Positions 19,701-28,469 are shown, counted from the first letter of the stretch. The stretch: DNA of 64,000 nt from Bradyrhizobium sp. SZCCHNS1050 (GCF_032484785.1 NZ_JAUETR010000001.1:1240001-1304000); one strand, 5' to 3'. Translations and numbers: made by a program. The notes: a model not told the origin generated them from the sequence alone.

Positions 19701-22700
19701 CGTCGCTTCCGTTGCGCGTCAGCGAGACCCGCGACGGCGAGATGTCGACCAGCATGAGTTTGTCGATGCTGCCGTCCGACGTACCACCATCGATGATCGT
19801 ATCGTTGCCGTCACCGCCCTTATACACATACGTGTCGGAGCCGGCGCCGCCACTGAGCTGATCGTCGCCTTGGCCGCCATTGAGAAAGTCGACTCCAGAC
19901 CCGCCGTTCAAAGTGTCGTTGCCGGACGTGCCGTAGATCAGGCGCCAGTTCGTTCCATCGCTGAACCCGATCGTATTCAGGCCTTTGGCGGACGCCCCGT
20001 TAAAGGTGACACTGTCATTGCTGCCCGCGAGCGCGACTGTCACATCACCGTTGGAGGCAGTCTGGACGCTCACATCGGATTGGGCGATTCCGGCTGCCAG
20101 TTTGAGCGCGGCTCCGGTTCCGGTCAGTGTCACCGTGGCGTGGCCAATACCTCGCTTGAAGATGATGACATCGTTGGCCGAACCTGCTGTGACCGTGTCA
20201 CCGCCGGGTCCGAGTTCGAAAATGTTGGTTCCATACGAACTGCCCGTCAGCACCGTGTTCGTATCGGTGCCGATATAGGTGAACGTCAACGGCTTCGTGA
20301 GATTCCAAGTCGTACCGTCTGCGAAATGGACGTTCTCGACCACGGACGACGAGTTGGCGAAGGCCGATTGGACCAGAACAGAGTCTGTCGAGTTCCGGAA
20401 TCGCACGTAAAGATCGTTGCCGACCGCCTGCAAGATCGCATCGCTCGCGGCAAGGCCGCGGCCGAAAGACAGAGTGTCGGTCCCCCCGGCCTCGATGATC
20501 GTGTCTTGCCCATCGCCAGCATTGAAGATGTAGGTGTCGTCACCAGCGCCGCCCTGCAGCACGTCGTTGCCACGCAGCCCTTCGATCGTGTCATTGACGC
20601 CGGAGCCCACGATCGTCTCGGCGGCATTCATGCCGAGCGTGACATTGTCGGTTCCGCCGATCGCCGCAGCGAGGATGTCGGCGCTCGACCACACCGTACC
20701 ATCGTCGAAGACGATCTGCTCGATCGTTCCCGTGCCGGCAAACTGGCCCGCCAATGTCAGCCGGCTGTTGTGATCCGCCTCGAACAGCAGCAGGGCATTG
20801 TCGCCGCTGCGCACGATATGAACCTGGCTGGGCACGATGCCATGCAGCAGAACCGTATCGCCGTCGCTGCTAGCCTGATCGTCGACGATGTCGACGCCAT
20901 CCCCAAGCGTATAGACGTAGGTGTCGGCGCCGCCCCGCCCGATCAGCCGGTCATTGCCGGCGCCACCGGTCAGGATGTTCGCCCCGTCGTCGCCACCCAG
21001 GACGTCGTCGCCGCTGGTCGGCACCAGCGACTTCGAGAGAAGCGCGGCACGGTCCCAGACCGTGCCGTCGGCGAACTGCACGAAATCGACGCCGCCGGTG
21101 GTGCCGATCAGCTGATTGCTCAGCAGCACGCTGTCGCTGCTCCCGGCAATGCTCAGGACGATATCCTGCCCGCCATTGGCTTGCGTCACCACGATGTCGG
21201 CCGGCGCAATATCCGCGGCGAATTGCAGCCGGTCCACATCGGCCGCCGCGCCATTGTCGTTGATGCGGTCGTTGCCGCCGCCGCGACCGAACAGATAGAT
21301 ATCGTTGCCGACGCCTCCCTCGAGATAGTCGTTGCCACCGGCGCCGGCGAGCGTGTCGTTGCCGGCCGCGCCATAGATTGTATCATTCCCAGTTCCGCCG
21401 GTCAGGACATTGTCGGCGTAGTCGCCATAAAGGGTGGCGTTCGCCGCGGTCGGCAGTGTCGCATGTGCCAGCAGGTCCGCCCGGCTCCAGACGGAGCCGT
21501 CCGCGAATACGACCTGGTCGACGCCGCCGGTCTTGGCGACCAGCTGGTTCTGCAGCAGAATGCTGTCCGTCGTTCCGCCGATCGAGAGCAGCAGGTCGCG
21601 CCCGCCATTGGCCTCGGTCACTGTCACAGAGCCGACGGCAATGCCAGTTCCCAGCCGCAGGGTATTGACCTCACTGCTGTTCGAGCTGCCGTTGTCGAAG
21701 ATCGTGTCCTGTCCGTCGCCGAGATTAAACAGATAGGTATCGTTGCCAGTGCCACCGACCAACACATCATTGCCGGTGCCACCAGCCAGAACGTCGTCGC
21801 CTCCCGCGCCATACAGCGTGTCGTTCCCAGCGCCGCCGTTCAGCGTGTTGCCGAGATAATCGCCATAGAACGTGTCGTTTCCGCTCGTCGGCGCCGTCGC
21901 CTGCGCCAGCAGCGCCGCGCGCGTCCACACCGTTCCGTCGGCGAACACGACCTGATCGACGCCGCCGGTGGCCGAGACCAGCTGGTTCTTCAACGTAACC
22001 TTGTCAGTGGTGCCGCTGATGGTAAGCACGAGATCGCCGCCGCCATTCGCCTCGGTCACCACCACGTTCGCAGGCAGGATCCCGCTGCCGAGCTGCAGCG
22101 TGTTGGTCTCTCCGCTCGCCGCCCCATTGTCCGTGATCGTGTCCTGGCCATCACCCACGTTGAACACATAGGTGTCGTTGCCGGCTCCGCCCGACAGCGT
22201 GTCATTGCCGGTCCCACCGATCAGGGTATCGTCGCCGGCACCGCCCGACAGTGTGTCATTGCCCGCACCGCCGCTCAGCGTATTGGCGTTGTAGTCGCCA
22301 TAGAACGTATCGTTGCCGCTCGTCGGCGCCGTCGCGAGCGCCAGCAGCGCGGCCCGATTCCAGATCGTGCCATCGGCAAACACGACCTGATCGACGCCCC
22401 CAGCCGCCGAGAGCAGCTGACTGCGCAAGGTGATCTTGTCGGTCGTTCCGGTGATGCTCAGCACCAGATCCCCGGTACCGGACTCCTTGACGGTGACCTG
22501 GCCCGCCGTGATCCCGGACCCGAACTGCAGCGTGTTGACCTCACCGCTACCGGCGCCATTGTCGAAGATCGTATCCTGGCTGTCACCGCGGTTGAAGATG
22601 TAGGTGTCGTTGCCCAGTCCGCCCTGCAGCGTGTCGTTGCCCTGCCCACCAATCAGCGTGTCGTCGCCGGTCTGGCCGTAGATGGAGTCTGCCGACGAGG

Positions 22701-22746
22701 TGCCGATGAGCGTGTCGTTACCTGATGTGCCGAATATCGTGGTCAT
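13714..22746 (-). CDS. giant RTX (haemolysin-type calcium-binding) repeat protein with PA14 domain
   Basis: A 3010-residue acidic protein, probably exported by the type I system encoded upstream. It starts MTTIFGTSGNDTLIGT and is built from many GGxGxDxLxG nonapeptide blocks, each followed by a domain with DTYVFNxGDGxDTI, strands and VxFADGTVW (haemolysin-type calcium-binding related domain). Near-identical tandem units lie at residues about 1089-1665 (146-residue period) and 1872-2142 (136-residue period). A PA14 carbohydrate-binding-type domain is visible at about 2562-2702 (GTYTFSLASDDGSALYIDG). No N-terminal signal peptide is present; the C-terminus ends in a hydrophobic/aromatic tail (IAAAWHA), as in type I secretion substrates. 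The start at 22746 has GGGGG five bases upstream. Role as adhesin is inferred, not shown. Confidence 0.93.
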   Translation of the reverse strand: MTTIFGTSGNDTLIGTSSADSIYGQTGDDTLIGGQGNDTLQGGLGNDTYIFNRGDSQDTIFDNGAGSGEVNTLQFGSGITAGQVTVKESGTGDLVLSITGTTDKITLRSQLLSAAGGVDQVVFADGTIWNRAALLALATAPTSGNDTFYGDYNANTLSGGAGNDTLSGGAGDDTLIGGTGNDTLSGGAGNDTYVFNVGDGQDTITDNGAASGETNTLQLGSGILPANVVVTEANGGGDLVLTISGTTDKVTLKNQLVSATGGVDQVVFADGTVWTRAALLAQATAPTSGNDTFYGDYLGNTLNGGAGNDTLYGAGGDDVLAGGTGNDVLVGGTGNDTYLFNLGDGQDTIFDNGSSNSSEVNTLRLGTGIAVGSVTVTEANGGRDLLLSIGGTTDSILLQNQLVAKTGGVDQVVFADGSVWSRADLLAHATLPTAANATLYGDYADNVLTGGTGNDTIYGAAGNDTLAGAGGNDYLEGGVGNDIYLFGRGGGNDRINDNGAAADVDRLQFAADIAPADIVVTQANGGQDIVLSIAGSSDSVLLSNQLIGTTGGVDFVQFADGTVWDRAALLSKSLVPTSGDDVLGGDDGANILTGGAGNDRLIGRGGADTYVYTLGDGVDIVDDQASSDGDTVLLHGIVPSQVHIVRSGDNALLLFEADHNSRLTLAGQFAGTGTIEQIVFDDGTVWSSADILAAAIGGTDNVTLGMNAAETIVGSGVNDTIEGLRGNDVLQGGAGDDTYIFNAGDGQDTIIEAGGTDTLSFGRGLAASDAILQAVGNDLYVRFRNSTDSVLVQSAFANSSSVVENVHFADGTTWNLTKPLTFTYIGTDTNTVLTGSSYGTNIFELGPGGDTVTAGSANDVIIFKRGIGHATVTLTGTGAALKLAAGIAQSDVSVQTASNGDVTVALAGSNDSVTFNGASAKGLNTIGFSDGTNWRLIYGTSGNDTLNGGSGVDFLNGGQGDDQLSGGAGSDTYVYKGGDGNDTIIDGGTSDGSIDKLMLVDISPSRVSLTRNGSDVALVIAPSTAGGNDGGSVLLKAELDWQNIEQIVFADGTVWSPLTLFQMLVSVGGTSGNDTLVGTNGSDILAGGLGDDQLDGGAGSDSYLYNVGDGNDTIIDGTAFDGSNDRLVLGAGLTASNLVISRNGSDVTLSFTDQAGSVRMVAFDSGASVGLEQVVLGDGTVWSKQQVESAYIAQQIAAGATTITGFDQNNDVIVGTSGSDTLYGLGGNDTLTGGRGDDTLDGGNGSDTYVYNAGDGNDTIMDGTAFDGSNDRLVLGAGLTASNLVISRNGSDVTLSFTDQAGSVRMVAFDSGASVGLEQVVLGDGTVWSKQQLESAYIAQQMAAGATTITGFDQNNDVIGGTSGNDTLYGLGGNDTLSGGRGDDTLDGGSGSDTYVYNAGDGNDTIIDGTAFDGSDDRLGLGAGLTASNLVISRNGSDVTLSFTDQAGSVRMVAFDSGASVGLEQVVLGDGTVWSKQQLESAYIAQQMAAGATTITGFDQNNDVIGGTSGNDTLYGLGGNDTLTGGRGDDMLDGGSGSDTYVYNAGDGNDTITDGTAFDGSNDRLVLGAGLTASNLVITRSGSDVTLSFTDQAGSVRMVAFDSGASVGLEQVVLGDGTVWSKQQLESAYIAQQIAAGATNITGFDQNDDVIVGTSGNDTLYGLGGNDTLSGGAGDDYLNGGSGTDTYIYSSVGGNDVIDDSTSGNALVMQGIASSAVALSRPGNGADLVIQNISTGKTITVKGQFSNGTLSTISFADGASWSQAQVLDLVSGGSDANAYLFNAGSGQVTVANTITTIRMGTGISSSDLYFQANGNGDLTIRFRNSSDVITVPRDLTVQPWGVSSAIIRIAFSDGTVLPVGQPGAGVGAPLTFTWIGNSNGFDLGNTNFGSNVFEVSASGNLGFGNYSNGVAGTNTIKFAAGSGALSVWPGASKGTLQFGTGVTAQDVLLQANGSDLIVKFRNNASDNILVHSDLTVSGGVASSSINSLVFSDGTSIALGGSASVPITFTWVGKTNGFDLGNTNFGSNVFEVSASGNLGFGNYSNGVAGTNTIKYATGSGALSVWPGASKGTLQFGTGVTAQDVLLQANGSDLIVKFRNNATDNILVHSDLTVSGGAATSSIDKLVFSDGSSIALGGTASVPITFTWLGNTSSTTLSGSAYGSNVYEISASNVSVNFANAASVGGANTLLYSRGVGRTDINLNGATGTINLGAGISAQDVYVQVENGADLILRIRNDDTDKIDIHGDLTSTGGIQTLRFADGTVWSRQQLLALETTGTAANDVLWGSLGADIFDGKGGNDVAHGRGGNDIFVFNTGYGQLEIDETDSSSTAANVLSLGTGIRPSDVSVATSSNGNDWILTIGSNGDLIRIDNMVQSSTSGVQQVRFADGTVWDRAAVRDASQTFTWNGSSSNPTLVGNATGSNIFVLGDGAETAFGGTRTNLFRTSSTTGQATINLSATLGAKNQVDFGSGITAQKLWFTQSGNNLVIAVLGTTTRVTVANWFTGSASQLQTITAGTTVLDGSAIGTLVQAMSAYAVAHPGFDPASASQVPGDLAVQSAIAGAWHGQQGFVAKFFALSSGPSQLSDINWGAAPSFVTTVSQISGTADAAWPASSHVNFATAYQANLTITTAGTYTFSLASDDGSALYIDGVRVVNNDGLHGNNTVSGQVTLGIGSHAVEVRYFQNGGGEVVTLTAPAGANSFATATGSLIFAGSYGSYRFAADAFGDVLILDTRAGASGANSAVGLTQLIFADAAIGVVSGTAGVDALSGSAANEIFVGSGGNDVIVGGGGVDTAAFSGNFANYTVSLNSANQVVVSDLRSGSPDGTDTLSGIASLGFADQQVQLVVGTGSTGTAGSATLAGTASSEVFVGGAGNDTFIGGGGNDRYLFGAGQETIVNGTASSSTASGQLAFGTGVTDNDLWFLQSGNDLQIDLLGTTQNVTIKNWFSAPSNQLQEITARGLKIDSQISQLVQAMASYSSSHAGFDPTSAGSQAASSDPSLQASIAAAWHA
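16320..17130 (-). repeat. two tandem 408-bp repeats inside the RTX gene
   Basis: Two consecutive units of 408 bases (136 residues) with very high identity. Each encodes LGNTNFGSNVFEVSASG, then SVWPGASKGTLQFGTGVTAQ and VKFRNNA-DNILVHSDLTV. Identity at silent sites suggests recent duplication or gene conversion. Boundaries are approximate. Confidence 0.85.
17750..19480 (-). repeat. four tandem 438-bp repeats inside the RTX gene
   Basis: Four consecutive units with a 438-base period (146 residues); the same block recurs at 17882, 18320, 18758 and 19196. Each encodes calcium-binding nonapeptides, GAGLTASNLVISRNGSDVTL, VAFDSGASVGLEQVVLGDG and a QQxAAGATTITGFDQNNDVI linker. Near-identity including third codon positions indicates recent expansion or homogenisation. 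Boundaries are approximate. Confidence 0.9.
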
Positions 22747-22900
22747 GAATGCCCCCAAGTCGCCCGTACGTCAAACTCACTTTAGCTCAGGCTTTAGCCG
22801 TTGTTCACAGACGCCCGAAGTACTAACTCCAACCCCAATTGTACCCGCCAACTCATGCATTCGCCGGCAGCGACGGTCAACATCACCAAATCCAACTAAA

Positions 22901-23202
22901 TTAGTGCGGCGCAACCAACGACTTCTGGCTTGTCTCGATGCCCAGGACCAGATCCCCGGTCCCAGATTCCTTGACGGTTACTTGCGATTCCGAAACTCCT
23001 GACCGAACTGCAGCGTATTGACTTCGCCACTGCCACCGTCATTATCGAAGATCGTATCCTGACCATCACCGCGGTCGAAGATGTAGGTCTCGTTGCCCTG
23101 CCAACCAATCGAGATGTCGTCGCCGGCAAGGCCGTAGATCGTGTCAGCGCCCGATGTTCCGGTGAGCGTGTCGTCGCCGGATTCACCGAAGATTGTAGCC
23201 AC
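22901..23202 (-). pseudogene. decayed duplicate of the RTX gene 5' end
   Basis: Begins at a GTG (VATIFGESGDDTLTGT) and follows the N terminus of the giant RTX protein (TTIFGTSGNDTLIGT) for about 100 codons. It then shifts frame by one lost G after CAGTTCGG near 23000 and stops early. Reading past the shift restores QVTVKESGTGDLVLGI, matching the parent, before a TAA at 22901-22903. An internal block of repeats (QGGLGNDT region) is also deleted. It lies directly upstream of the functional gene in the same direction, so it is a tandem partial duplication that has degenerated. Confidence 0.85.
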
Positions 23203-23446
23203 TGATACCTGTGTCTCTTCAGGTCTCAAGGCTCACATTCAGCCGAAGCTTGTGTAGTCCACAACCATCGGCACGCTCGTAGCACGATCAACCTCCGCGA
23301 TTCCTACCTCAAGCCAAGTCGCAACCAGTGTCCAACAAGCGGTTTATTCCGAACAATCGCGGGAACCTTAGCAGACCGACGATCGAGCGTTAGCCACAGT
23401 GATCGGCTGTAAGAAAATATTTCTCGCTCCAGACGCATAGACACTT

Positions 23447-23812
23447 TTATCGGGCGAAACCGATGACATCGATAAGCTCTCTTAGCGACATCAGCTTTGG
23501 ATCAATACCCGTGACGCTTTCCCGATTGCTTGCTCTAATGACGTGCTCAGCAGTCGCTTCAAGAAGTTTCCTAACATGCGCGGAAAGATTAACTCCGTCG
23601 TTAGCCTTTGTAACCTTCACTCGGTCGCTTTCAACGTTGAGGTTGAGGCGATCTCCTGCCAACGAATACGCAAAGTACTCGTTATTCTCAACATCGATCG
23701 GCTCCGTCCATGCAGCTAAGCTCTCAAAATTCCGGAACAGCGTTACATCACCAACTACTTCGCTGCTGCTAGACTCGTTTATGATAGCAACACTCGATAG
23801 GTCCACATTCAT
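23447..23812 (-). CDS. putative immunity protein for the RHS toxin
   Basis: A 121-residue acidic, soluble protein with no recognised family (MNVDLSSVAIINESSSSEV at the N terminus; C-terminal helical RELIDVIGF). Its ATG (23810-23812) overlaps the TGA of the upstream RHS gene by one base, which implies translational coupling, and GGAG lies about ten bases upstream. A small gene coupled to the variable C-terminal end of an RHS/YD protein is the standard place for the cognate immunity gene of a polymorphic toxin. Immunity function is inferred from this position only. A longer start at TTG (23825-23827) is possible but less likely. Confidence 0.65.
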   Translation of the reverse strand: MNVDLSSVAIINESSSSEVVGDVTLFRNFESLAAWTEPIDVENNEYFAYSLAGDRLNLNVESDRVKVTKANDGVNLSAHVRKLLEATAEHVIRASNRESVTGIDPKLMSLRELIDVIGFAR

Positions 23813-26800
23813 CAGAATCTGCTCCAAAATGATCGATCGGTAGACTTAGTTTCCCACGGCCGGTGACGTCCGATACCGCCTCCCGGCATAGTCTCCCCCG
23901 TCACAGGATCGACAGCTCGCCTGTGATAATGCGGCCAACGTCCGAGGGGGTGGCCCGTGCGGTTTCCATAGGGAGCAAAACGGAAATTGCGGCCGAACGA
24001 ATACTCCCATCCTAGCACTGCATACTCACAGATCGCGCCAGCGTAAGGCATAGCGACCACCGCCAACATCATACCGCCGGTTTGATATGGGTGCTCAAGA
24101 GGATTGTAATCGAAACCAGGTTCTTCGTCCGTTCCCGGATACCAGATTCCCATTGCGTCGACATAACGACCGGTATGATCCCGCTTCAGCACAGGCGCAG
24201 ACCCTGCGTAGGCGTAGACATTTGGTCCATCCAGCAATTCCGGCAGCTCTAGACCGAAGGACCAATTTACAGTGAGTGACGACGGGACAAACGCGGACGC
24301 CTGCGCCGACATGCCCCGGCCGTCAATTATAGAGCTAATGGGCGACTCGCCAGAAGTGACAGACCAGAACGCCGGCACTTCGCCATTAGGATCCGGCTGC
24401 GTGTATCGTCCCAGGGTGGGATCGTAATGTCTATACCAATTGTAGTGAAGCCCGGCTTCCAACAAAAAATACTGCCCCGGAAACCGCAGATTATTCGTGG
24501 CAGACCCTAGGATCACGTCGACGGCGCCAAACGGCAAGAAGTATGCATTCCACACCACGTTCTTCGTGCTGTCCGTCATCCGAATCGGGCGGTCGAGATG
24601 GTCGGCGTGGACGAACCAGAGGTTTGGCGCGGACGTGTCGAGATCAGCTGCCACGGCGAGCGGCATGTCGTCCAGCCAGACATACTCCCGGGTCACGACG
24701 CCGGAGGCCGTCGCTTCGGCGATAAGACGACCGGTGAGATCGTACACGTAATGCATGGTAGCGGGCGGCGAGGCCGTCCGTAGCGTGCGGACGGCCATCC
24801 GCTCCAAACCGTCATAGCCGTAGTCCGCCGTGACGGACGAGTTGAGACTCAGCTGATCGAGCCGATCGCGGTTGTTGTAGCGATAGCCATAGATCGTGCC
24901 GGACCGATTGTCGGTCACGAGATTACCTGCCGCGTCGTGAGTAAATGTCCGAACGTTGGTTCCGTTGCTGCTGACATCGACCAACCGGTTCGACGTGGCC
25001 TCGTACTGGGTGATCTGCTCTGTGACGGTTCCACGGCTGGCATAGGATTCGAACATCCGATTGCCGACAGCGTCGTAGGCATAACCAAGCACGCCCCAGG
25101 GGCCGCTGGCATTCTCGAGCCGACCGGTCGGCGTATACGAGTAATTCTCGCTGCGCAGCGTATCGACCGTGTCGGTGATATCGGTGATGTTGACGCCGTC
25201 GTTGCGGCTGTATTGGCGATTGACAACATCGGTTCCGGATGAAGTGCCCGTGACGACGAGCTGACTCAGTAGGTAGTCCTGATCATACGTCTTGATCAGG
25301 GTCAGGCCATTGCCATAGGTCAGCGACTGCAACGGCCCCGCAGCGCCATACGTCACGTTGGACGCCAGAGGCACGGTCGCGTTCGTGGTCCGCGAAGTCA
25401 CATCCGTAATGCGGCCGACCGTGTCCCGAGTGTAATCGACCACCCGTCCCGACGGGTAGGTCATGCGGATGATGTTTCCGGCGAGGTCATAGCCATAGCC
25501 GACGACATAGATGGCCGAGCCCGTGGCCTTGCGCTCCTGCATCACCTGGCCGAGCGCGTTGAAGGTCCAATCGATCGAGCCGGTGGCGTCCTGGATCCGG
25601 GTGAGCCTGCCTTTGCCCTTGTTGCCGTTGGTCGCGTCGTCCCAGGTATAGGTGATGTTCTCACTGGGCGCTGCCGGATACTGCTTGGCCAGCAGCCGCC
25701 CAGCATTGTCATAGGTCAGGTTCGTGCCGACGCCGCGGGCATCGACGATCTGCATCGGCTTGCCCAGGACGTTATAGGTGTAGGTGGTCGTGCCGCTGTC
25801 CGGGCTGACGCGCTGGATCACCTCACCGAAACCGTTGCGGACGTAGCTGGTGGTGAGCGAGCGCGGGTCGCTGTAGGCGGTGATGTCGTCGGCACCGTTG
25901 CGAGCCACCGCGACCGAGTTGCCCTCCTCGTCCGTCGTCCCGATCAGCCGGTTGAGGCCGTCAAAGCTCGATCCGAACACGTTGGCTCGCGGATCTGTGA
26001 CCGACACCTCGTTGTGGGTGCGGTCATAGCCGTGGGTCCAGGTCTGCCCGAACGCGCCGACGAACGTCAGCAACCGGCCGAGTTCGTCATAGGTCGCCGT
26101 CTGCGACGCTTGCAGGATGCCGCTCGGATCCTTGATCCGCCGCGCGGTGACGTTGCCGAGATTGTCGCGGTCGTACTCGACCGTCGCCCCGGTATTGTCC
26201 TGCACCCGGATGAGCCGGCGGCCGTCATCGTAGGTATATTGCAGGAACGCGCCGTTCGGCCTGACGATCCGGCTGACATCGCCCGTCGGGGTGTAGTCGA
26301 TCGACGTCGTCGCGACCAGCCCGCTGGGATCCACGATTGTGCTCTTCAACCGGCCCAGGGGATCGTAGGTCAGGTTGGTATAGACGCCATTGGGGTCGAG
26401 GATCGTGGTCGGCTGGCCCCGCCCGTTATGCGACATCACCTTGGTGAGGTGGCCGACCTCGTTGGTGATCGTCGCCACGAATCCCGTCTGGTCATAAGTG
26501 TAAAGGACTGTGTCACCGGCTCCGGGCAGCGGCCCATCGACGGAGGCAAGCAACCCTCCCGTCGTGTAACCGTAAGTCCAGGTCCGGGTCTGGCCGTTGG
26601 TCGCATACGGCACCGTCTGGCTGGTCGTATCGGCCTTCGTGAGCTGGGTGAGAAGACCGCCGGTCCAGGTGAAGTCGGTAGTCACGCCGGGCTCGACCGC
26701 ACGCGTCGGCACGTTGAGCGTCGGATGCCAAGTGTAGCTGTTCGACTGCGCGAGCGGCGTTCCGTAGCCGCGGGTGACGAGCGTCGGATTGCCGCGGCTG

Positions 26801-28305
26801 TCGCGGACGTAATGCGTGACCCGCCCCTCCTCGTCGGTCTCGTCCGTAACATAATTGTTGACGTCATAGCCGATGACGGAATTCGAACCAACGCAATTGG
26901 CGGACGGCTGCCCCTCGATGCTGGCGAGGATGTTGTTGCCCCGCGCATCCTTGCTGTAGTGATACACTGCGACCTTAGACAGCGGATTGGTCACCGTCAC
27001 CGTGTTGGCCACATCATTGTAGGCGATCGAATATCGCTCGACGCCGCCGGCATGCTCCGATGTCAGCACCCTCCCCTTGGCATCGTAGGTCCAGGTCGCG
27101 TAGCGCACGCCGGCCTCGTTGGTGACGCCGGTCAGCGCGTAGGGAAAGCTTGCATTCTCGTAATGATAGCGGATGCGCGGATTGTCCGCCGTGTCTGCGG
27201 TCGTATCCGGCTGAATGACGTATTCGAGCGCGAACAGGTCCGCCGCCATCTGCAGCGGATCCGGACCGCTCCTGCCGACGATGGCGTAGCGCGGAATGAA
27301 CTTGTAGCGATAGACTTGTCCGCCGGGCACCGTCATCGTATCGAGCAGCCCCTGCGGCGTATAGGTGAACTGCAGGGTCCGACCGAAACTGTCGGTTACC
27401 AGCGTGTTGTTGCCGGCGCTGTCATAGGTCAGTGCCTGGGTGTAGCCGCTCTGGAATATGATCGACTGCAGCACGCCGCCGGCGTCGTAGACCCGGCTGA
27501 TATTGTCATCCGTCGTCAGGGTATAGAGCTGTGTGGTCGCATTCTTCACGAGCGTCGCAGCCCGACCGCGGTTGCCAATGACGAGGCTCTTCAGGCTCCA
27601 GTCGTAATAGCTCTGCGCGTAGAGGCCGGTCGAGCTGACATAGCTGAAGAGGACGACCTCTCCGTTGGGGAGCGTAATCGTCACGCTATTGGAAGCGACG
27701 ATCGCGCCGGAATCGAAGTTCGACCGCCATCCGTTACCGAGCCGCGACGGACGCAGACGTCCGCTCAGCGTCGCCTGATCGCTCGTATAGAAGCGCTCGA
27801 ATTTGAGCGACGCACCGCCGTCGCTCGTACTCTGGGTCGAGAAATCGGTATAGGCCTCGATCTTCATGCCACTGCGAAGATCGACGGGATTGGCGACCTG
27901 GTCTCGACAGGACGGGCAGTGATCCGCCGGGGGAGCAGCGAGACACCCCGATCCGGTTAGAACTTCACCACTATCGCAGTTGAGAAACGCTACACCACCC
28001 CGGTAAGCTCCATTCGAATTCCCGTCACAAATCGCACCGGCGAAAATGCCGCTGCTCCCCGCCCCGTTAAGATAGCACTTCGTCAGGATGACGCTTGGGT
28101 CGCTGCTCCAGTAAGCCCAAAAGTCTTCCTGCGCACAGGCAATACCATCCGAACCGCAGTTGCCGTTGTGATAGCTGGCCCAGTGGCCCGCATGCACCGG
28201 CTGGGGCGCAAGACAGACGATGAACGAGGCACAGAACAAGATGACTGCGACGATAGAACCGCGCAGCCAAGCCAGCTGCGCAAACCTATTTCCAACCCGG
28301 ATCAT
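23812..28305 (-). CDS. RHS/YD-repeat protein with Sec signal peptide and C-terminal putative toxin
   Basis: A 1497-residue protein. The start ATG 28303-28305 gives a convincing signal peptide (SIVAVILFCASFIVCLAPQP, cleavage near VHA) with GGGGG just upstream. A short Cys-containing N-terminal region follows (residues 40-130), then DUF-like and YD repeats (e.g. YTYDDGRRLIRVQDNTG, LTYDNAGRLLAKQYP) to about residue 1200. The RHS core is near residue 1288 (YNWYRHYDPTLGRYTQPDP). After it come an unusual insert of about 45 residues, DGPNVYAYAGSAPV, a hydrophobic segment and a His/Arg-rich tail (NRTGHPLGRWPHYHRR and GIGRHRPWETKS). The tail is the expected toxin position; its activity is unknown. A translationally coupled putative immunity gene follows. 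Confidence 0.9.
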   Translation of the reverse strand: MIRVGNRFAQLAWLRGSIVAVILFCASFIVCLAPQPVHAGHWASYHNGNCGSDGIACAQEDFWAYWSSDPSVILTKCYLNGAGSSGIFAGAICDGNSNGAYRGGVAFLNCDSGEVLTGSGCLAAPPADHCPSCRDQVANPVDLRSGMKIEAYTDFSTQSTSDGGASLKFERFYTSDQATLSGRLRPSRLGNGWRSNFDSGAIVASNSVTITLPNGEVVLFSYVSSTGLYAQSYYDWSLKSLVIGNRGRAATLVKNATTQLYTLTTDDNISRVYDAGGVLQSIIFQSGYTQALTYDSAGNNTLVTDSFGRTLQFTYTPQGLLDTMTVPGGQVYRYKFIPRYAIVGRSGPDPLQMAADLFALEYVIQPDTTADTADNPRIRYHYENASFPYALTGVTNEAGVRYATWTYDAKGRVLTSEHAGGVERYSIAYNDVANTVTVTNPLSKVAVYHYSKDARGNNILASIEGQPSANCVGSNSVIGYDVNNYVTDETDEEGRVTHYVRDSRGNPTLVTRGYGTPLAQSNSYTWHPTLNVPTRAVEPGVTTDFTWTGGLLTQLTKADTTSQTVPYATNGQTRTWTYGYTTGGLLASVDGPLPGAGDTVLYTYDQTGFVATITNEVGHLTKVMSHNGRGQPTTILDPNGVYTNLTYDPLGRLKSTIVDPSGLVATTSIDYTPTGDVSRIVRPNGAFLQYTYDDGRRLIRVQDNTGATVEYDRDNLGNVTARRIKDPSGILQASQTATYDELGRLLTFVGAFGQTWTHGYDRTHNEVSVTDPRANVFGSSFDGLNRLIGTTDEEGNSVAVARNGADDITAYSDPRSLTTSYVRNGFGEVIQRVSPDSGTTTYTYNVLGKPMQIVDARGVGTNLTYDNAGRLLAKQYPAAPSENITYTWDDATNGNKGKGRLTRIQDATGSIDWTFNALGQVMQERKATGSAIYVVGYGYDLAGNIIRMTYPSGRVVDYTRDTVGRITDVTSRTTNATVPLASNVTYGAAGPLQSLTYGNGLTLIKTYDQDYLLSQLVVTGTSSGTDVVNRQYSRNDGVNITDITDTVDTLRSENYSYTPTGRLENASGPWGVLGYAYDAVGNRMFESYASRGTVTEQITQYEATSNRLVDVSSNGTNVRTFTHDAAGNLVTDNRSGTIYGYRYNNRDRLDQLSLNSSVTADYGYDGLERMAVRTLRTASPPATMHYVYDLTGRLIAEATASGVVTREYVWLDDMPLAVAADLDTSAPNLWFVHADHLDRPIRMTDSTKNVVWNAYFLPFGAVDVILGSATNNLRFPGQYFLLEAGLHYNWYRHYDPTLGRYTQPDPNGEVPAFWSVTSGESPISSIIDGRGMSAQASAFVPSSLTVNWSFGLELPELLDGPNVYAYAGSAPVLKRDHTGRYVDAMGIWYPGTDEEPGFDYNPLEHPYQTGGMMLAVVAMPYAGAICEYAVLGWEYSFGRNFRFAPYGNRTGHPLGRWPHYHRRAVDPVTGETMPGGGIGRHRPWETKSTDRSFWSRF

Positions 28306-28469
28306 GTGCCCCCAACTTCCGATTGCAACAACACGAATCAAATACATATCAATCATAGATCAACTGCACGGTATTTTATCACCTTAGGATGTCAATTCGA
28401 CAACAACCCTTTCCACGTCGGCATCCCAACAAAATCGGTGATGAGTCGCGGCATCTTCGCGGAGTAGTT

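Noticed and set aside
19870..22725. 951-codon plus-strand open frame
   Set aside because: It is antisense to the RTX gene; its repeated, Val/Arg/Gln-rich product mirrors the RTX repeat and GC bias. The same holds for 17386-19056 and 15001-16575.
26014..27960. 648-codon plus-strand open frame
   Set aside because: It is antisense to the YD-repeat part of the RHS gene and shows no family features.
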